Shown piece after piece: positions 9,719 through 20,024 of a stretch of DNA of 64,000 nucleotides. Origin of the DNA: Pseudoalteromonas aliena SW19. GTDB lineage: Bacteria; Pseudomonadota; Gammaproteobacteria; Enterobacterales; Alteromonadaceae. How positions within the stretch are numbered: position 1 is the first letter of the stretch; each line of letters starts with the position of its first letter. Below the pieces are notes generated by a model that worked only from the letters and a program-made list of their open reading frames with translations, had not been told where the DNA came from and searched no databases. The stretch spans positions 372,001 to 436,000 of the forward strand of contig NZ_AQGU01000029.1 in NCBI RefSeq assembly GCF_014905615.1, given 5' to 3'. A program made the position numbers and the translations under genes.

Positions 9719-10948
9719 TTAATCTAATTTTTTATTTTTTTCAGCTATCCATTGCGACATGTATTGCGTACTGCGCATTGTATGATGTTTGAGCATTTGG
9801 CCTGTGAAGTTTTTTTCGCGATGAGCACTTAAATCGCTACTTATTGTGTCAATTTTTTGGATTAACGCAGCGCTCAATTGTGCTTTGTTGTATAGCGCAT
9901 TAAGTAGTGTATTGCCATCTTGTTGTGCTTGTTCAAAGTCACTTTGGTTGTTGTACATTTCTACAGCTGCATCAGCAAAGTCATCAGCGGTGTTGGCTAT
10001 TTTACCAGGCCATGGTAACTCGTTATGCATGCCCTCTGCGCCAATGTTGGTGGTAACGCTAGGTGTTTGCATTATCATAGCTTCAAGTAGTTTGCCTTTT
10101 ATGCCTGCGCCAAAACGCAGTGGCGCTAAACATACACGTGCACTTTGCATTACATCAAACGCATTATCGGCCCAACCTTTTATTAAAAACCCTGTTTTTG
10201 GGTTATTAAGTGCGGTGGCTTTAGGCGGAGGGTAAGAGCCATAAATATGCAGCTCTGCTTTTGGTAGTTGCTTGCGAATAAGTGGCCATATTTTTTGTAG
10301 GTAAAGTACGGCGTCCCAATTTGGCGCGTGTCTAAAGTTGCCAATGGTCATAAAGTGTTGGCGCTGCTCAAACGTTTTAGTACTCGTTGGTAATGCGCTT
10401 AAATCGACCATAAAAGGAAGGTGATGTAATAAGCTTGGCTCTACTTTAAATACACTGTGGAGTAAACTCATCTCATAGCTTGAAATAATTAAGCTTAAGT
10501 CGCAACGTAAAATAGCTGCTATTTCGCGTTTGGCTATGTCTGAGTGTAAATCGCTAGTTGAAAACTCACGCTCGCCTTTGAATGCTTCGTGGCGAGCGTT
10601 ACGCAGGCATTGTAAGTCTTCGGTATCTAAAATTTTAATCGCATGCGGACAGTGTTTATCTACACGCCAGCCAAATTGCTCTTCCATCATAAAGCGGTCA
10701 AACATCACTATGTCTGGGTTATAGGCTTTTACGTATTCGTCAAAGCTATCACAGTTTAGTGCAATGCTTTGGCAGGTTATGCCAACGTCGTCAAGGTTTA
10801 CCATGTGGTCGGTACGTAGTGCGGGCGTTGCAAATTCCACATCCCAGTTTTGCGCTCTAAATGCATTTAATAACGACATCATGTGCGTTCCCGCAGCAGA
10901 CGAATTTGGCTCTGGCCATACGTAGCCAATTACCAGCACTTTTTTCAT
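9719..10948 (-). CDS. Family 4-like glycosyltransferase
   Basis: The 409-residue protein has an N-terminal GT-B motif (VLVIGYVWPEPNSSAAGTH) and a C-terminal nucleotide-sugar region with FMTIGNFRHAPNWDAV, the acceptor/donor loop FGAGIKGKLLEAM and TPSVTTNIGAEGM. This matches the GT4-type fold, probably acting on surface glycans in the cytoplasm or at the inner membrane. The donor is unknown. It overlaps the upstream LacI regulator gene by 4 bp, so the two are translationally coupled, an uncommon pairing that suggests the regulator controls its own operon. Confidence 0.82.
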   Translation of the reverse strand: MKKVLVIGYVWPEPNSSAAGTHMMSLLNAFRAQNWDVEFATPALRTDHMVNLDDVGITCQSIALNCDSFDEYVKAYNPDIVMFDRFMMEEQFGWRVDKHCPHAIKILDTEDLQCLRNARHEAFKGEREFSTSDLHSDIAKREIAAILRCDLSLIISSYEMSLLHSVFKVEPSLLHHLPFMVDLSALPTSTKTFEQRQHFMTIGNFRHAPNWDAVLYLQKIWPLIRKQLPKAELHIYGSYPPPKATALNNPKTGFLIKGWADNAFDVMQSARVCLAPLRFGAGIKGKLLEAMIMQTPSVTTNIGAEGMHNELPWPGKIANTADDFADAAVEMYNNQSDFEQAQQDGNTLLNALYNKAQLSAALIQKIDTISSDLSAHREKNFTGQMLKHHTMRSTQYMSQWIAEKNKKLD

Positions 10949-11949
10949 TGGCTAGAATCTCTAATTTGTAAGTTTACATTGACCAGTGTTTTGACTGGTG
11001 GGGATATATTTTGTAGTAGTTCTTGTAGTACTAAGTGGCACCGCTTAGCGATATCATCGGCGTTAATAACCACAGTACTCACATTGTCAGGCATTACTGT
11101 GTAGTGAGGTAAATGATGGCAGCTCGCTACGTTTATATTGTGTTTGGCTGGTATGTTAAGTGAGTGTATTGCAGTAATCACACCGTGCGCAACTATGTCA
11201 TTTGCGCACACTACGGCATTTAACTGAGGTTGTTTTTTATAAGCTTTAATAAACGCATTTTCAGCGTCAAGCGGCTGATTTTGATCACAGGCGATGGTAA
11301 CAAGAGGCGTTACATTGTGCTGCGAACAAGCACTCTTAAAGCCACTTTGTAGTGCTTGAGAGTCGCTTAAAGTAAGCTCATGGCCCATAAACGCAATATG
11401 TGTGACCCCTTGCGCCAGCAAATGCATGCAGGCTAGATGGCTTGCTTTTTTATAGTCAGGTAACACACACGGAGCAACGCTAAAGGGAACTTCGCGCATT
11501 AGGGTAATGACTTTGTATTGTTCACTGAGTGTATCGAGCCATTTTCCACAAGTATGAGCAACGGGGCAAATAATAAACGCGGCAGCATTGTATTCTTTTA
11601 AACTTTTAACCGCATTTTTTTGTCGTTCAAGGTTATTATTACTACTTAAAATCATGGCTTGCAAGCCATTTTCGTTTAACAAGTGCTCTATACTTGTGGC
11701 AAGTTGTGCCATATATGGATCGTTTAGGTTGTTTATTATTATTGCGACTAAGTTAGATCGCCTTGAGCGCATTGCAGCCGCATCGCGGTTATAAACATAG
11801 CCCAGCGCATCAATCGCTTTTAATACTTTTTGTTTGCTTTTATCACTTACTTTATCGCTTTGGGTAAGTACCAGTGACACTGTCGATTTTGATACACCGG
11901 CAAGATCTGCAACATCAAAAATAGTGACTGATTTGGTTTTGTTATGCAT
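10945..11949 (-). CDS. LacI-family transcriptional regulator
   Basis: The 334-residue protein begins with a LacI helix-turn-helix (TIFDVADLAGVSKSTVSLVL, residues ~8-27), then the hinge region AMRSRRSNLVAIIINNLNDPYMAQL, and a periplasmic-binding-protein-like effector domain. It is cytoplasmic and binds operator DNA as a dimer, released by a small ligand that cannot be named here. It is divergent from the S9 peptidase gene (162-bp gap), so it may control that gene as well as the coupled glycosyltransferase; this is inference. Confidence 0.9.
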   Translation of the reverse strand: MHNKTKSVTIFDVADLAGVSKSTVSLVLTQSDKVSDKSKQKVLKAIDALGYVYNRDAAAMRSRRSNLVAIIINNLNDPYMAQLATSIEHLLNENGLQAMILSSNNNLERQKNAVKSLKEYNAAAFIICPVAHTCGKWLDTLSEQYKVITLMREVPFSVAPCVLPDYKKASHLACMHLLAQGVTHIAFMGHELTLSDSQALQSGFKSACSQHNVTPLVTIACDQNQPLDAENAFIKAYKKQPQLNAVVCANDIVAHGVITAIHSLNIPAKHNINVASCHHLPHYTVMPDNVSTVVINADDIAKRCHLVLQELLQNISPPVKTLVNVNLQIRDSSQ

Positions 11950-12111
11950 TTTTAATGTGTCGCAGTGGTCAATAAATAGCGCTGTAGTGTAGCTTAAACA
12001 GTACTATTAAGTCATCCATTGGAATACTTAAAACGAGCTTAATGCTTTATGAACAAAGCAAAACGTGTTTATATACGTTTATAAAAGTAAAAAATAACAA
12101 AAGGATAAAAC

Positions 12112-14580
12112 ATGAACGCTTTTAGGCTGTTAGTTGCCTTTATTTGTAGTGTTACATTGCTGCCAACAAGCTACGCTGAGCAAGGATATCAAACGCCATC
12201 ACCTGAGCTTGCCGCTCTGGTTGATGCTAAATTGGCACCCTCTAGTTACTTATCAAGCGATGGTCAGTGGCTTGCATTATTTGAGCGTAAGCGTGTAGTG
12301 ACGCTCGACGAGCTTGCAAAAGAAGAGCTTAAGCTTGCCGGTATTAAGCTAAATCCCGCTAATTTTTCTCGCTCACGTGTCAGTGCCAAGTTTAGTGCTG
12401 TAGAGCTAAAGCATGTTCAAAGCGGCACGGTTATTAGTGTTAATAACTTACCAACGGGTATTATTCGCTCACCTAAATGGTCATCTAATAGTAAATATTT
12501 AGCCTTTGTTGTTGAGCAACCAACCCAAGCCAACTTATGGCTTTACAGCGTTGTAACCAAACAAGCAAAAGAGTTAACCAGCGCTGCATTAAATTCGGTA
12601 CTAACTGCCTCACCATATAAATGGCTGCCAGATAGCAGTGCGATTGTTGCAAACCTCGCTGTTAACTTTGCCAAGCCAAGGCTTGAAAATAACAGCCAAA
12701 ATGTAGTGCCAGTTATTCAACAAAGCACTGGCGAAAAAGCGCCAGCACGTACTTACCAAAATTTATTAACAAGCCCGTTTGATGAATCACAATTTAAGTT
12801 TTACGGCCAAGGACAATTGGCTTACATAACGCTTGATGGCAATGCTCAAGCAATAGGTAGCCCTTCTTTATTTAAATCATTTTCGGTATCACCGGATTCT
12901 ACCAATATATTAGTCGCGGGTATTAATGAGCCGTTTTCGTATCAAGTGCCTTACAGCCGCTTTGCAAGCACGTGGCAAATATGGGGCATGCGCGGCTATG
13001 CCTTAGCAGAGCTGGCAAAACAGCCACTTGCCGACAATATTCCACAAGGTTACGACAGCGTTCGCACTGGCCGCCGCGATTTTGAATGGCGAGCAGATCA
13101 AGGGGCTGAGGTTATTTGGGCAGAAGCGCAAGATGGCGGCGACATGAAAACCGACGTTGAGCATCATGATTATGTTTACAGCTTACGTGCACCATTTAAA
13201 CGCGAGCCTAAATTATTTGCAAAAGTTGAGCGCCGTTATGCGGGAATGGAGTGGGGTAACGAAAACGTTGCAATGCTCACTGATTGGCGCTTTAGCGATC
13301 GCCAAGTTCGTACTTATATAGTGCAGCCACGTGATGCTGACAAAAATCGCGTTTTGTTTTCAGAGCGTAGTTACAACGATGCGTATAAAGATCCAGGTAG
13401 TGCAATTTATGAGCGCAACGATTTAGGCGCCAACGTGATTAAAATTGTAGGCGGGCGCTATATTTACCTGCGTGGTAATGGTGCTTCAGAGCAAGGTAAT
13501 ATCCCGTTTTTAGATAGGTTTGATGTTAAAACAAATAACAGCAAGCGTTTATGGCAATCAAAAGCACCATACTACGAGCGTGTACGCGCACTGCTTGACG
13601 ACGAAGGTGAGCGATTTATTACTATTCGTGAATCTAAAACTGAGCAACCTAACTTTTTTATACGTGATTTAGATAATGACACGCTAACGCAATTAACAAC
13701 GTTTGAGCACCCGTATCCAGCATTTAAAGGGGTAACTAAAGAGCAATTACGTTATAAACGCAACGACGGTGTTGAGCTTTCGGGCACGCTTTATTTGCCG
13801 CCAGGGTATGACAAAGCACAAGGCCCGTTACCTGTGTTAATGTGGGCTTACCCTCTTGAATACAAAGATAAAGCGGTTGCATCGCAAGTACGTGAATCAC
13901 CCTACGCGTTTACTTACATTGGCTACTGGGGACCAATGCCTTATCTTGCAAAGGGGATTGCCGTATTTGACGACCCTAAAATGCCAATAGTGGGTATTGA
14001 TGGCAGTGAGCCAAACGATAACTTTAGAAAGCAGCTAGTATCAAGCGCGCAAGCAGCTGTTGATGTATTGGTTAAAAAAGGCATTGCCGATAAAAATAAT
14101 ATCGCAATAGCAGGGCATTCGTACGGTGCGTTTATGGTTGCTAACTTATTAGCACACAGCGACTTATTTAAAGCAGGCATTGCGCGCAGTGGCGCGTATA
14201 ACCGCACATTAACGCCGTTTGGTTTTCAAGGAGAAGAGCGTGATTTTTGGCAAGCACAAAGCGTGTACGCTAATATGTCACCATTTTTCCATGCTGAAAA
14301 AATTAACGAACCAATGCTGATGATCCACGGACAAGAAGACCCTAATTCTGGCACCTTCCCAATGCAAAGTGAGCGTATGTACGCAGCGCTCAAAGGGTTA
14401 GGTAAAGATGCCCGTTTAGTTATGCTCCCTTATGAAGCACATGGGTACCGTGCGCGTAAAAGCTTATTACACGTACTGTGGGAACAAGAGCAGTGGCTAG
14501 ATAAGTACTTGCTAAGTGATACAGTTGAGTCGATAAAAGTAACTACTGAGCCAGTGACAGAGTTAACACCTAGCAAATAG
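12112..14580 (+). CDS. Secreted S9-family (prolyl oligopeptidase-type) peptidase
   Basis: The protein of 822 residues has a signal peptide (residues 1-22, ending TSYA). A beta-propeller-like region spans roughly residues 30-540. The alpha/beta-hydrolase domain includes GTLYLPPGYD, the nucleophile elbow GHSYGAF, the Asp loop GQEDPNSGTF, and catalytic His in YEAHGYR. It probably acts in the periplasm or outside the cell on short peptides. Start ATG 12112 follows AAAAGGATAA. Its last ~75 codons are repeated twice downstream with a 281-bp period (14631-15136). Confidence 0.9.
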   Translation: MNAFRLLVAFICSVTLLPTSYAEQGYQTPSPELAALVDAKLAPSSYLSSDGQWLALFERKRVVTLDELAKEELKLAGIKLNPANFSRSRVSAKFSAVELKHVQSGTVISVNNLPTGIIRSPKWSSNSKYLAFVVEQPTQANLWLYSVVTKQAKELTSAALNSVLTASPYKWLPDSSAIVANLAVNFAKPRLENNSQNVVPVIQQSTGEKAPARTYQNLLTSPFDESQFKFYGQGQLAYITLDGNAQAIGSPSLFKSFSVSPDSTNILVAGINEPFSYQVPYSRFASTWQIWGMRGYALAELAKQPLADNIPQGYDSVRTGRRDFEWRADQGAEVIWAEAQDGGDMKTDVEHHDYVYSLRAPFKREPKLFAKVERRYAGMEWGNENVAMLTDWRFSDRQVRTYIVQPRDADKNRVLFSERSYNDAYKDPGSAIYERNDLGANVIKIVGGRYIYLRGNGASEQGNIPFLDRFDVKTNNSKRLWQSKAPYYERVRALLDDEGERFITIRESKTEQPNFFIRDLDNDTLTQLTTFEHPYPAFKGVTKEQLRYKRNDGVELSGTLYLPPGYDKAQGPLPVLMWAYPLEYKDKAVASQVRESPYAFTYIGYWGPMPYLAKGIAVFDDPKMPIVGIDGSEPNDNFRKQLVSSAQAAVDVLVKKGIADKNNIAIAGHSYGAFMVANLLAHSDLFKAGIARSGAYNRTLTPFGFQGEERDFWQAQSVYANMSPFFHAEKINEPMLMIHGQEDPNSGTFPMQSERMYAALKGLGKDARLVMLPYEAHGYRARKSLLHVLWEQEQWLDKYLLSDTVESIKVTTEPVTELTPSK

Positions 14581-14642
14581 TAAAGGTGCATTTATGCTGT
14601 GAGGGCAAGAAGATCCACTCTTAATCTCACGGCACCTTCCCA

Positions 14643-14861
14643 ATGCAAAGTGAGCGTATGTACGCAGCGCTAAAAGGGTTAGGTAAAGATGCTCGTTTGG
14701 TCATGCTCCCTTATGAAGCACATGGTTACCGTGCGCGTAAAAGCTTATTACACGTACTGTGGGAACAAGAGCAGTGGTTAGATAAGTACTTGCTAAGTGA
14801 TACAGTTGAGCCAATAAAAGCAACTTCTGAGCAAGTGACAGAGTTAACACCTAGCAAATAG
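14643..14861 (+). pseudogene. Duplicated 3' fragment of the S9 peptidase gene (copy 2)
   Basis: This frame repeats the C-terminal region of the peptidase at 12112-14580 almost exactly (from MQSERMYAALKGL to ELTPSK). The DNA repeat starts near 14595 and recurs with a 281-bp period. Only the catalytic His segment (YEAHGYR) is present; the Ser and Asp loops are absent. No ribosome-binding sequence precedes the ATG, which is an internal Met codon of the parent. It is best seen as a non-functional duplication, not a gene. Confidence 0.8.
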
Positions 14862-14923
14862 TAAAGGTGCATTTATGCTGTGAGGGCAAGAAGATCCACT
14901 CTTAATCTCACGGCACCTTCCCA

Positions 14924-15136
14924 ATGCAAAGTGAGCGTATGTACGCAGCGCTAAAAGGGTTAGGTAAAGATGCACGTTTAGTTATGCTCCCTTATGAGGC
15001 ACATGGTTCCCGTGCGCGTAAAAGCTTATTACACGTACTGTGGGAACAAGAGCAGTGGCTAGATAAGTACTTGCTAAGAGATACAGTTGAGCCCGTAGAA
15101 GCTATTACTGAACCAGTGGTAAGTGCTGGGCAATAG
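14924..15136 (+). pseudogene. Duplicated 3' fragment of the S9 peptidase gene (copy 3)
   Basis: Third copy of the peptidase 3' end, 281 bp after copy 2. It again keeps the His segment, here EAHGSR, and lacks the nucleophile. Its last codons differ (EPVEAITEPVVSAGQ), and the operon terminator follows it. The distal copy may therefore carry the original gene end, with the two upstream copies arising by tandem duplication; this is inference. Confidence 0.8.
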
Positions 15137-15157
15137 TAATAAACATGAGTAAGCAAT

Positions 15158-15187
15158 AACGCGGCTACTTATAGCCGCGTTTTGGTT
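15158..15187 (+). terminator. Rho-independent terminator
   Basis: Stem AACGCGGCTA (15158-15167) / TAGCCGCGTT (15172-15181) with loop CTTA, followed by TTGGTTTT. It ends the peptidase transcript after the third repeat copy. Confidence 0.88.
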
Positions 15188-15206
15188 TTAATATAAGAGT
15201 AAATTA

Positions 15207-15824
15207 ATGATTGATGTTGCAGCACTGGCGGTTTTTATTCCTACCTTCTTTTTTGTGTCTATAACCCCTGGTATGTGCATGACCCTTGCCATGACCTTAG
15301 GTATGAGCATTGGTGTGCGTCGTACATTATGGATGATGGTAGGTGAGCTATTAGGTGTAGCAAGTGTTGCCATAGCGGCTGTATTAGGCGTTGCAAGCGT
15401 GATGCTAAATTATCCTGATGCCTTTGCTATTTTAAAATGGGTAGGCGGTGCGTATTTAATTTATATTGGCTTTAACATGTGGCGAGCCAAAGGCAAAATG
15501 TCGATTGATACTTCAGAACCTAAAGATGTAAGTAGGCGCTCGCTTTTTACTCAGGGTTTTGTAACCGCAATAGCGAATCCTAAAGGGTGGGCATTTATGA
15601 TTTCCTTGCTGCCACCATTTATAAGTGTTGAGCATGCAGTAGCCCCGCAGCTATTAGTTCTACTGAGCGTAATAATGGTGAGCGAATTTTTATGTATGCT
15701 GGCTTATGCAACAGGTGGAAAAAGCCTGCGTTTATTTTTAGCCCGTGGTGATAACATTATATGGATGAACCGTATAGCTGGGAGCTTAATGGTTGCAGTA
15801 GGTGTGTGGTTGGCGCTAGGCTGA
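15207..15824 (+). CDS. LysE-family amino acid/metabolite exporter
   Basis: The 205-residue protein has about six membrane segments and the LysE/RhtB N-terminal pattern PTFFFVSITPGMCMTLAMTLG, with GFVTAIANPKGWAFMI in the middle (NPK is conserved in the family). It sits in the inner membrane and probably exports amino acids or related compounds driven by the proton gradient. Substrate unknown. Start ATG 15207 follows AAGAG at 15195-15199. It is downstream of the peptidase terminator and convergent with the S-formylglutathione hydrolase gene. Confidence 0.88.
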   Translation: MIDVAALAVFIPTFFFVSITPGMCMTLAMTLGMSIGVRRTLWMMVGELLGVASVAIAAVLGVASVMLNYPDAFAILKWVGGAYLIYIGFNMWRAKGKMSIDTSEPKDVSRRSLFTQGFVTAIANPKGWAFMISLLPPFISVEHAVAPQLLVLLSVIMVSEFLCMLAYATGGKSLRLFLARGDNIIWMNRIAGSLMVAVGVWLALG

Positions 15825-15855
15825 TTTCCTTATACCAATCAGCAATAATATCTTA

Positions 15856-15893
15856 AGCAATAACAACGACAAAAAATGAACGTTGTTATTGCT
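15856..15893. terminator. Hairpin between convergent genes
   Basis: Perfect 13-bp inverted repeat AGCAATAACAACG (15856-15868) / CGTTGTTATTGCT (15881-15893) with a 12-base loop. It lies between the convergent LysE and S-formylglutathione hydrolase genes. There is no clear T-run on either strand, so a terminator role is likely but not proven. Confidence 0.5.
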
Positions 15894-15912
15894 CTACATT
15901 ATGTATGATAAG

Positions 15913-15979
15913 TAAATTCAACGCAGTTAGCGCTGATAATAGCTGCTGGAGATAGATTTATTATCCAGAGTTCAGGTTA
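15913..15979 (+). repeat. Intergenic repeat, copy 2 of the TAACCTGAACTCTGG family (right half)
   Basis: Half-copy sharing TAAATTCAACGCAGTTAGCG, AATAGCTGC and TTATTATCCAGAGTTCAGG with the full copies. Its terminal TTA (15977-15979) supplies the stop codon of the hydrolase gene on the minus strand. Confidence 0.8.
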
Positions 15980-16816
15980 CTTATTTAAGTGCTGATCATG
16001 AAAGCGTAAATGCTCTTCTATAAATGATGAAATAAAGTAATAACTGTGATCATACCCTTCATGAATAGCGAGCTGTAATGGGTAACCATTTATTTTTGCT
16101 GCAGCTTCCAACACCTCAGGCTTTAATTGATCCTTAAGGAAATCATCAGCACCGCCTTGGTCAACTTTCGCTGGAATAAATAAGGTCGCTTTACGCATTA
16201 GTTCACTCGAATCATAGCTTTCCCACGCTGTTTTATCTTTACCTAAATAGGCCGCGAAGGCTTTTTTACCCCAAGGGGCTTTTACGGGATTACAAATCGG
16301 GCTGAAAGCCGACATTGAGGAATATCGTTCAGGGTTACGTAAACCGATAGTTAATGCGCCGTGTCCGCCCATAGAGTGGCCACTAATTGCGCGTTTATCT
16401 GAAACAGGGAATGCCGCTTCAATAATATTAGGCAATTCATTCACTATGTAATCGTACATCTGATAATGGCGATTCCAAGGAGCTTGGGTCGCATTTACAT
16501 AAAAGCCAGCTCCCATACCCAAATCATACGCTTCGTCGTTGGCAACCCCTTCACCACGGGGACTGGTGTCAGGAGCTACAATAGCAATACCTAGCTCTGC
16601 TGCTATACGTAAAGCGCCTGCTTTTTGCATGAAATTTTCGTCGGTACACGTTAAACCAGAAAGCCAATACAATACCGGTACTTTTTGACCGCTAGATACA
16701 TGTGGCGGTAAGTAAATAGCGAAGCGCATTGCGCAATTTAATACTTTTGATTGGTGGCTGTATTGTTTATGCCAGCCACCAAAGCTTTTATTTACACTTA
16801 TATTTTCAATCGTCAT
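15977..16816 (-). CDS. fghA: S-formylglutathione hydrolase
   Basis: The 279-residue protein matches esterase D/FghA along its length: YWLSGLTCTDENFMQKAG, a GEGVANDEAYDLGMGAGFYVNAT segment (quoted in part), the Ser nucleophile GHSMGGHGA (Ser148), and a C-terminal catalytic His in HEGYDHSYYFI. It hydrolyses S-formylglutathione to formate and glutathione in the cytoplasm, the second step of glutathione-dependent formaldehyde removal. The first-step enzyme is encoded upstream on the same strand, separated by a MITE-like insertion. The stop codon falls inside the adjoining intergenic repeat. Confidence 0.93.
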   Translation of the reverse strand: MTIENISVNKSFGGWHKQYSHQSKVLNCAMRFAIYLPPHVSSGQKVPVLYWLSGLTCTDENFMQKAGALRIAAELGIAIVAPDTSPRGEGVANDEAYDLGMGAGFYVNATQAPWNRHYQMYDYIVNELPNIIEAAFPVSDKRAISGHSMGGHGALTIGLRNPERYSSMSAFSPICNPVKAPWGKKAFAAYLGKDKTAWESYDSSELMRKATLFIPAKVDQGGADDFLKDQLKPEVLEAAAKINGYPLQLAIHEGYDHSYYFISSFIEEHLRFHDQHLNK

Positions 16817-16889
16817 GGCAAAACCTCAAACGTTAGCTTTTTTCATTTTTAATATCAAATAGCTATATCGTTTTATTAAAGTGATTGTA

Positions 16890-17048
16890 ATACCAATTTT
16901 ATTAAAAAATTGCTTGTTTTAGCAGGTTACTTAGCACATGTACTGTGCTAAAAATGACTCATAAACATAAGTTAATATAGTAATTTCACTTTGTTATCGA
17001 GCCATTTACCTATTGCTCTAGTGACTCATTTTTTAATGCAATTGGTAT
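16890..17048. repeat. MITE-like element with ATACCAATT terminal inverted repeats
   Basis: A 159-bp non-coding segment begins ATACCAATT (16890-16898) and ends AATTGGTAT (17040-17048). The inverted similarity extends inward with ATTAAAAAAT on both sides. An internal ATGACTCAT / ATGAGTCA pair is also present. It lies between fghA and the class III alcohol dehydrogenase gene. Similar ATACCAAT-ended elements are common in this bacterial group (from general knowledge). Confidence 0.65.
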
Positions 17049-17095
17049 AAGTATTTTCAATAATAAGTAGTACTTACAAAAGTACTACTTGCTGC

Positions 17096-18256
<1,161 letters not shown>

Positions 18257-18390
18257 TTAATTTTTAATTCAGAGACAAGCATCTGATGTTTAAAGTTAGT
18301 TTACTCTCTTTATTTGATGATGATAATCCACTGAATTAGCAATTTACTTTTACCACTATGTAACAATTGGGTGTATTAGATTAATCTATC

Positions 18391-18548
18391 TAACCTGAAC
18401 TCTGGTTAAGAGATTTACTAACATATTGAACCATAATGATATTTAAATTTATTTTTCTCTAACCAGAGGTTCTCAATAAATTCAACGCAGTTCGCGCTGA
18501 TCATCGCTGCTGGAAATAGATTTATTATCCAGAGCAGAGTTCAGGCTA
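18391..18548 (+). repeat. Intergenic repeat, copy 3 of the TAACCTGAACTCTGG family
   Basis: A 158-bp copy beginning TAACCTGAACTCTGGTTAAG and ending CAGAGTTCAGGCTA. It holds the shared core TTCAACGCAG...CGCTGATCATCGCTGC and TAGATTTATTATCC. The right end carries a short internal duplication (CCAGAGCAGAG). It lies upstream of the alcohol dehydrogenase gene. Confidence 0.85.
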
Positions 18549-18791
18549 TCTATTAAAAAGCGACTACTGAGGTTAACGGCTAAGCGATAGAAGCGTGCCG
18601 AGCGCAACTAAATCAATTGTGAACTTTTTATACAAAATTATGTAAGCAGGTTTAATGCTAATACCCTATAAAAGTCGACAATAATGTTGCTGTAATAATC
18701 GATTAGCAGCGCATTGGCTAATAGCTTAGTTGAGTATTTATGTGTTGCAAGTTAACACGAGGCATTTATTCCGCACCTTAAAAAGTACATT
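18549..18791. other. Non-coding spacer between two intergenic repeat copies
   Basis: About 240 bp with no open frame, no recognised RNA and no clear operator. It probably contains part of the promoter region for the LysR or dehydrogenase genes. Confidence 0.4.
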
Positions 18792-18987
18792 TAACCTGAA
18801 CTCTGGTTAAGATATTTACTACACATTGAGTTATTGTGATATTTAGATTTATTTTCTCGAGCCAGAGATTTTCAGTGAAAGCAAGGCGAATTTACGTGTC
18901 AATAGCTGGCCTATTGCAAATAAATTCAACGCAGTTAGCGCTGAAAATAGCTGCTTGAGATAGATTTATTATCCAGAGTTCAGGTTA
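18792..18987 (+). repeat. Intergenic repeat, copy 4 of the TAACCTGAACTCTGG family
   Basis: The longest copy (196 bp), from TAACCTGAACTCTGGTTAAG to ATTATCCAGAGTTCAGGTTA, in the same orientation as copies 2 and 3. It contains an extra ~45-bp middle segment (AAGCAAGGCGAATTTACGTG and following) absent from the others. Confidence 0.85.
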
Positions 18988-19111
18988 TTTAATGCCCCCA
19001 AGTAATTTTATATCTTCAAAGTAAAGTGAAGAAATATGATTATGATATTTGTTACTGTAAAAATAGTAATGTATTATTTATTAAAGCAGTTAATACATAT
19101 AGGTAATAATC

Positions 19112-19978
19112 ATGCAGTGGGAAGGTATTAGCGAATTTGTTTATGTGGCTGAAAATGAGAGTTTTACGCTTGCTTCTAAAAAGATGGCTATATCAACTGC
19201 ACAGGTTAGCCGTCAAATAAGTGCTTTAGAAAAACGTTTGAATATAAAGTTATTCTATCGAACCACACGCAAGGTTTCTTTAACAGAAGAAGGCCGCGTT
19301 TTTTACCAGCACTGCCGCAGTGTGCTGGATGGATTGGATGCCGCTGAGCGTGCTATCACTAACTTACAATCTAAACCCCAAGGCAAAATCAAATTAACCG
19401 CATCGGTAACGTATGGCGAGCAGCATATACTTCCTTTAGTGAATGATTTTATGCAGTTATATAGTGATATTGAAGTATCGGCTTATTTAAGTAATAGGAA
19501 AATTGACTTAGTTGAAGATGGTTACGATCTTGCAATTAGGCTGGGTAAGTTGAGTGATTCCTCGATGATGGCGAAAAAGCTTGGCAAGCGAACAAACTAT
19601 GTATGTGCCTCTCCTGTTTATTTAGAAAAACAGGGTATTCCACATTCTATTTCAGAACTTAATAAGCATAGCTGCTTATTGGGTACACTCGATTATTGGC
19701 ATTTTACCGAATTAAATAAAGAAAAAAGTATTCGAGTAAGCGGCCGCTTACGATATAACAGCGGATATAGTTTAACAGATGCAGCTTTAAAAGGCTTAGG
19801 AATAGTGCAGTTACCCGATTATTATGTTCAACAACACCTAGAAAGTGGAAAGCTTGTTTCATTATTAGATAACTATCGTGCTCCTGATGAAGGCATATGG
19901 GCAGTTTACCCACAGAACCGTCATCTATCCCCAAAAATAAGGTTACTTGTAGATTATTTAGCTGATCAGCTTTCATAA
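19112..19978 (+). CDS. LysR-family transcriptional regulator
   Basis: The 288-residue protein has the LysR winged helix at the N-terminus (FVYVAENESFTLASKKMAIS, then AQVSRQISALEKRLNIKLFYRTTRKVSLTEEG in parts) and a substrate-binding domain. It binds DNA as a multimer and usually activates divergent genes. Divergent from frmA, so control of formaldehyde detoxification is plausible but inferred. ATG 19112 follows AGGTAATA. It is convergent with the MarR gene. Confidence 0.9.
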   Translation: MQWEGISEFVYVAENESFTLASKKMAISTAQVSRQISALEKRLNIKLFYRTTRKVSLTEEGRVFYQHCRSVLDGLDAAERAITNLQSKPQGKIKLTASVTYGEQHILPLVNDFMQLYSDIEVSAYLSNRKIDLVEDGYDLAIRLGKLSDSSMMAKKLGKRTNYVCASPVYLEKQGIPHSISELNKHSCLLGTLDYWHFTELNKEKSIRVSGRLRYNSGYSLTDAALKGLGIVQLPDYYVQQHLESGKLVSLLDNYRAPDEGIWAVYPQNRHLSPKIRLLVDYLADQLS

Positions 19979-20024
19979 TGGGTAGTTAACTGTTTTATTA
20001 AAAGTATTATCCCTAAAATTTCAG

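Larger units (their letters stand above)
14350..15136 (+). repeat. Three tandem 281-bp repeats at the S9 peptidase 3' end
   Basis: The string GGCACCTTCCCAATGCAAAG occurs at 14350, 14631 and 14912, exactly 281 bp apart. The units stay nearly identical through the stop codons; units 2 and 3 also share a 5' extension (GAGGGCAAGAAGATCC). The period is not a multiple of 3, so each unit shifts frame and ends with its own stop. Confidence 0.9.

Noticed and set aside
9846..10235. Plus-strand frame of 129 codons
   Set aside because: It is antisense to the glycosyltransferase and has no motif or ribosome-binding site.
14643..15136. Two short peptidase genes
   Set aside because: They are tandem copies of the peptidase 3' end without ribosome-binding sites and without the Ser and Asp catalytic loops.
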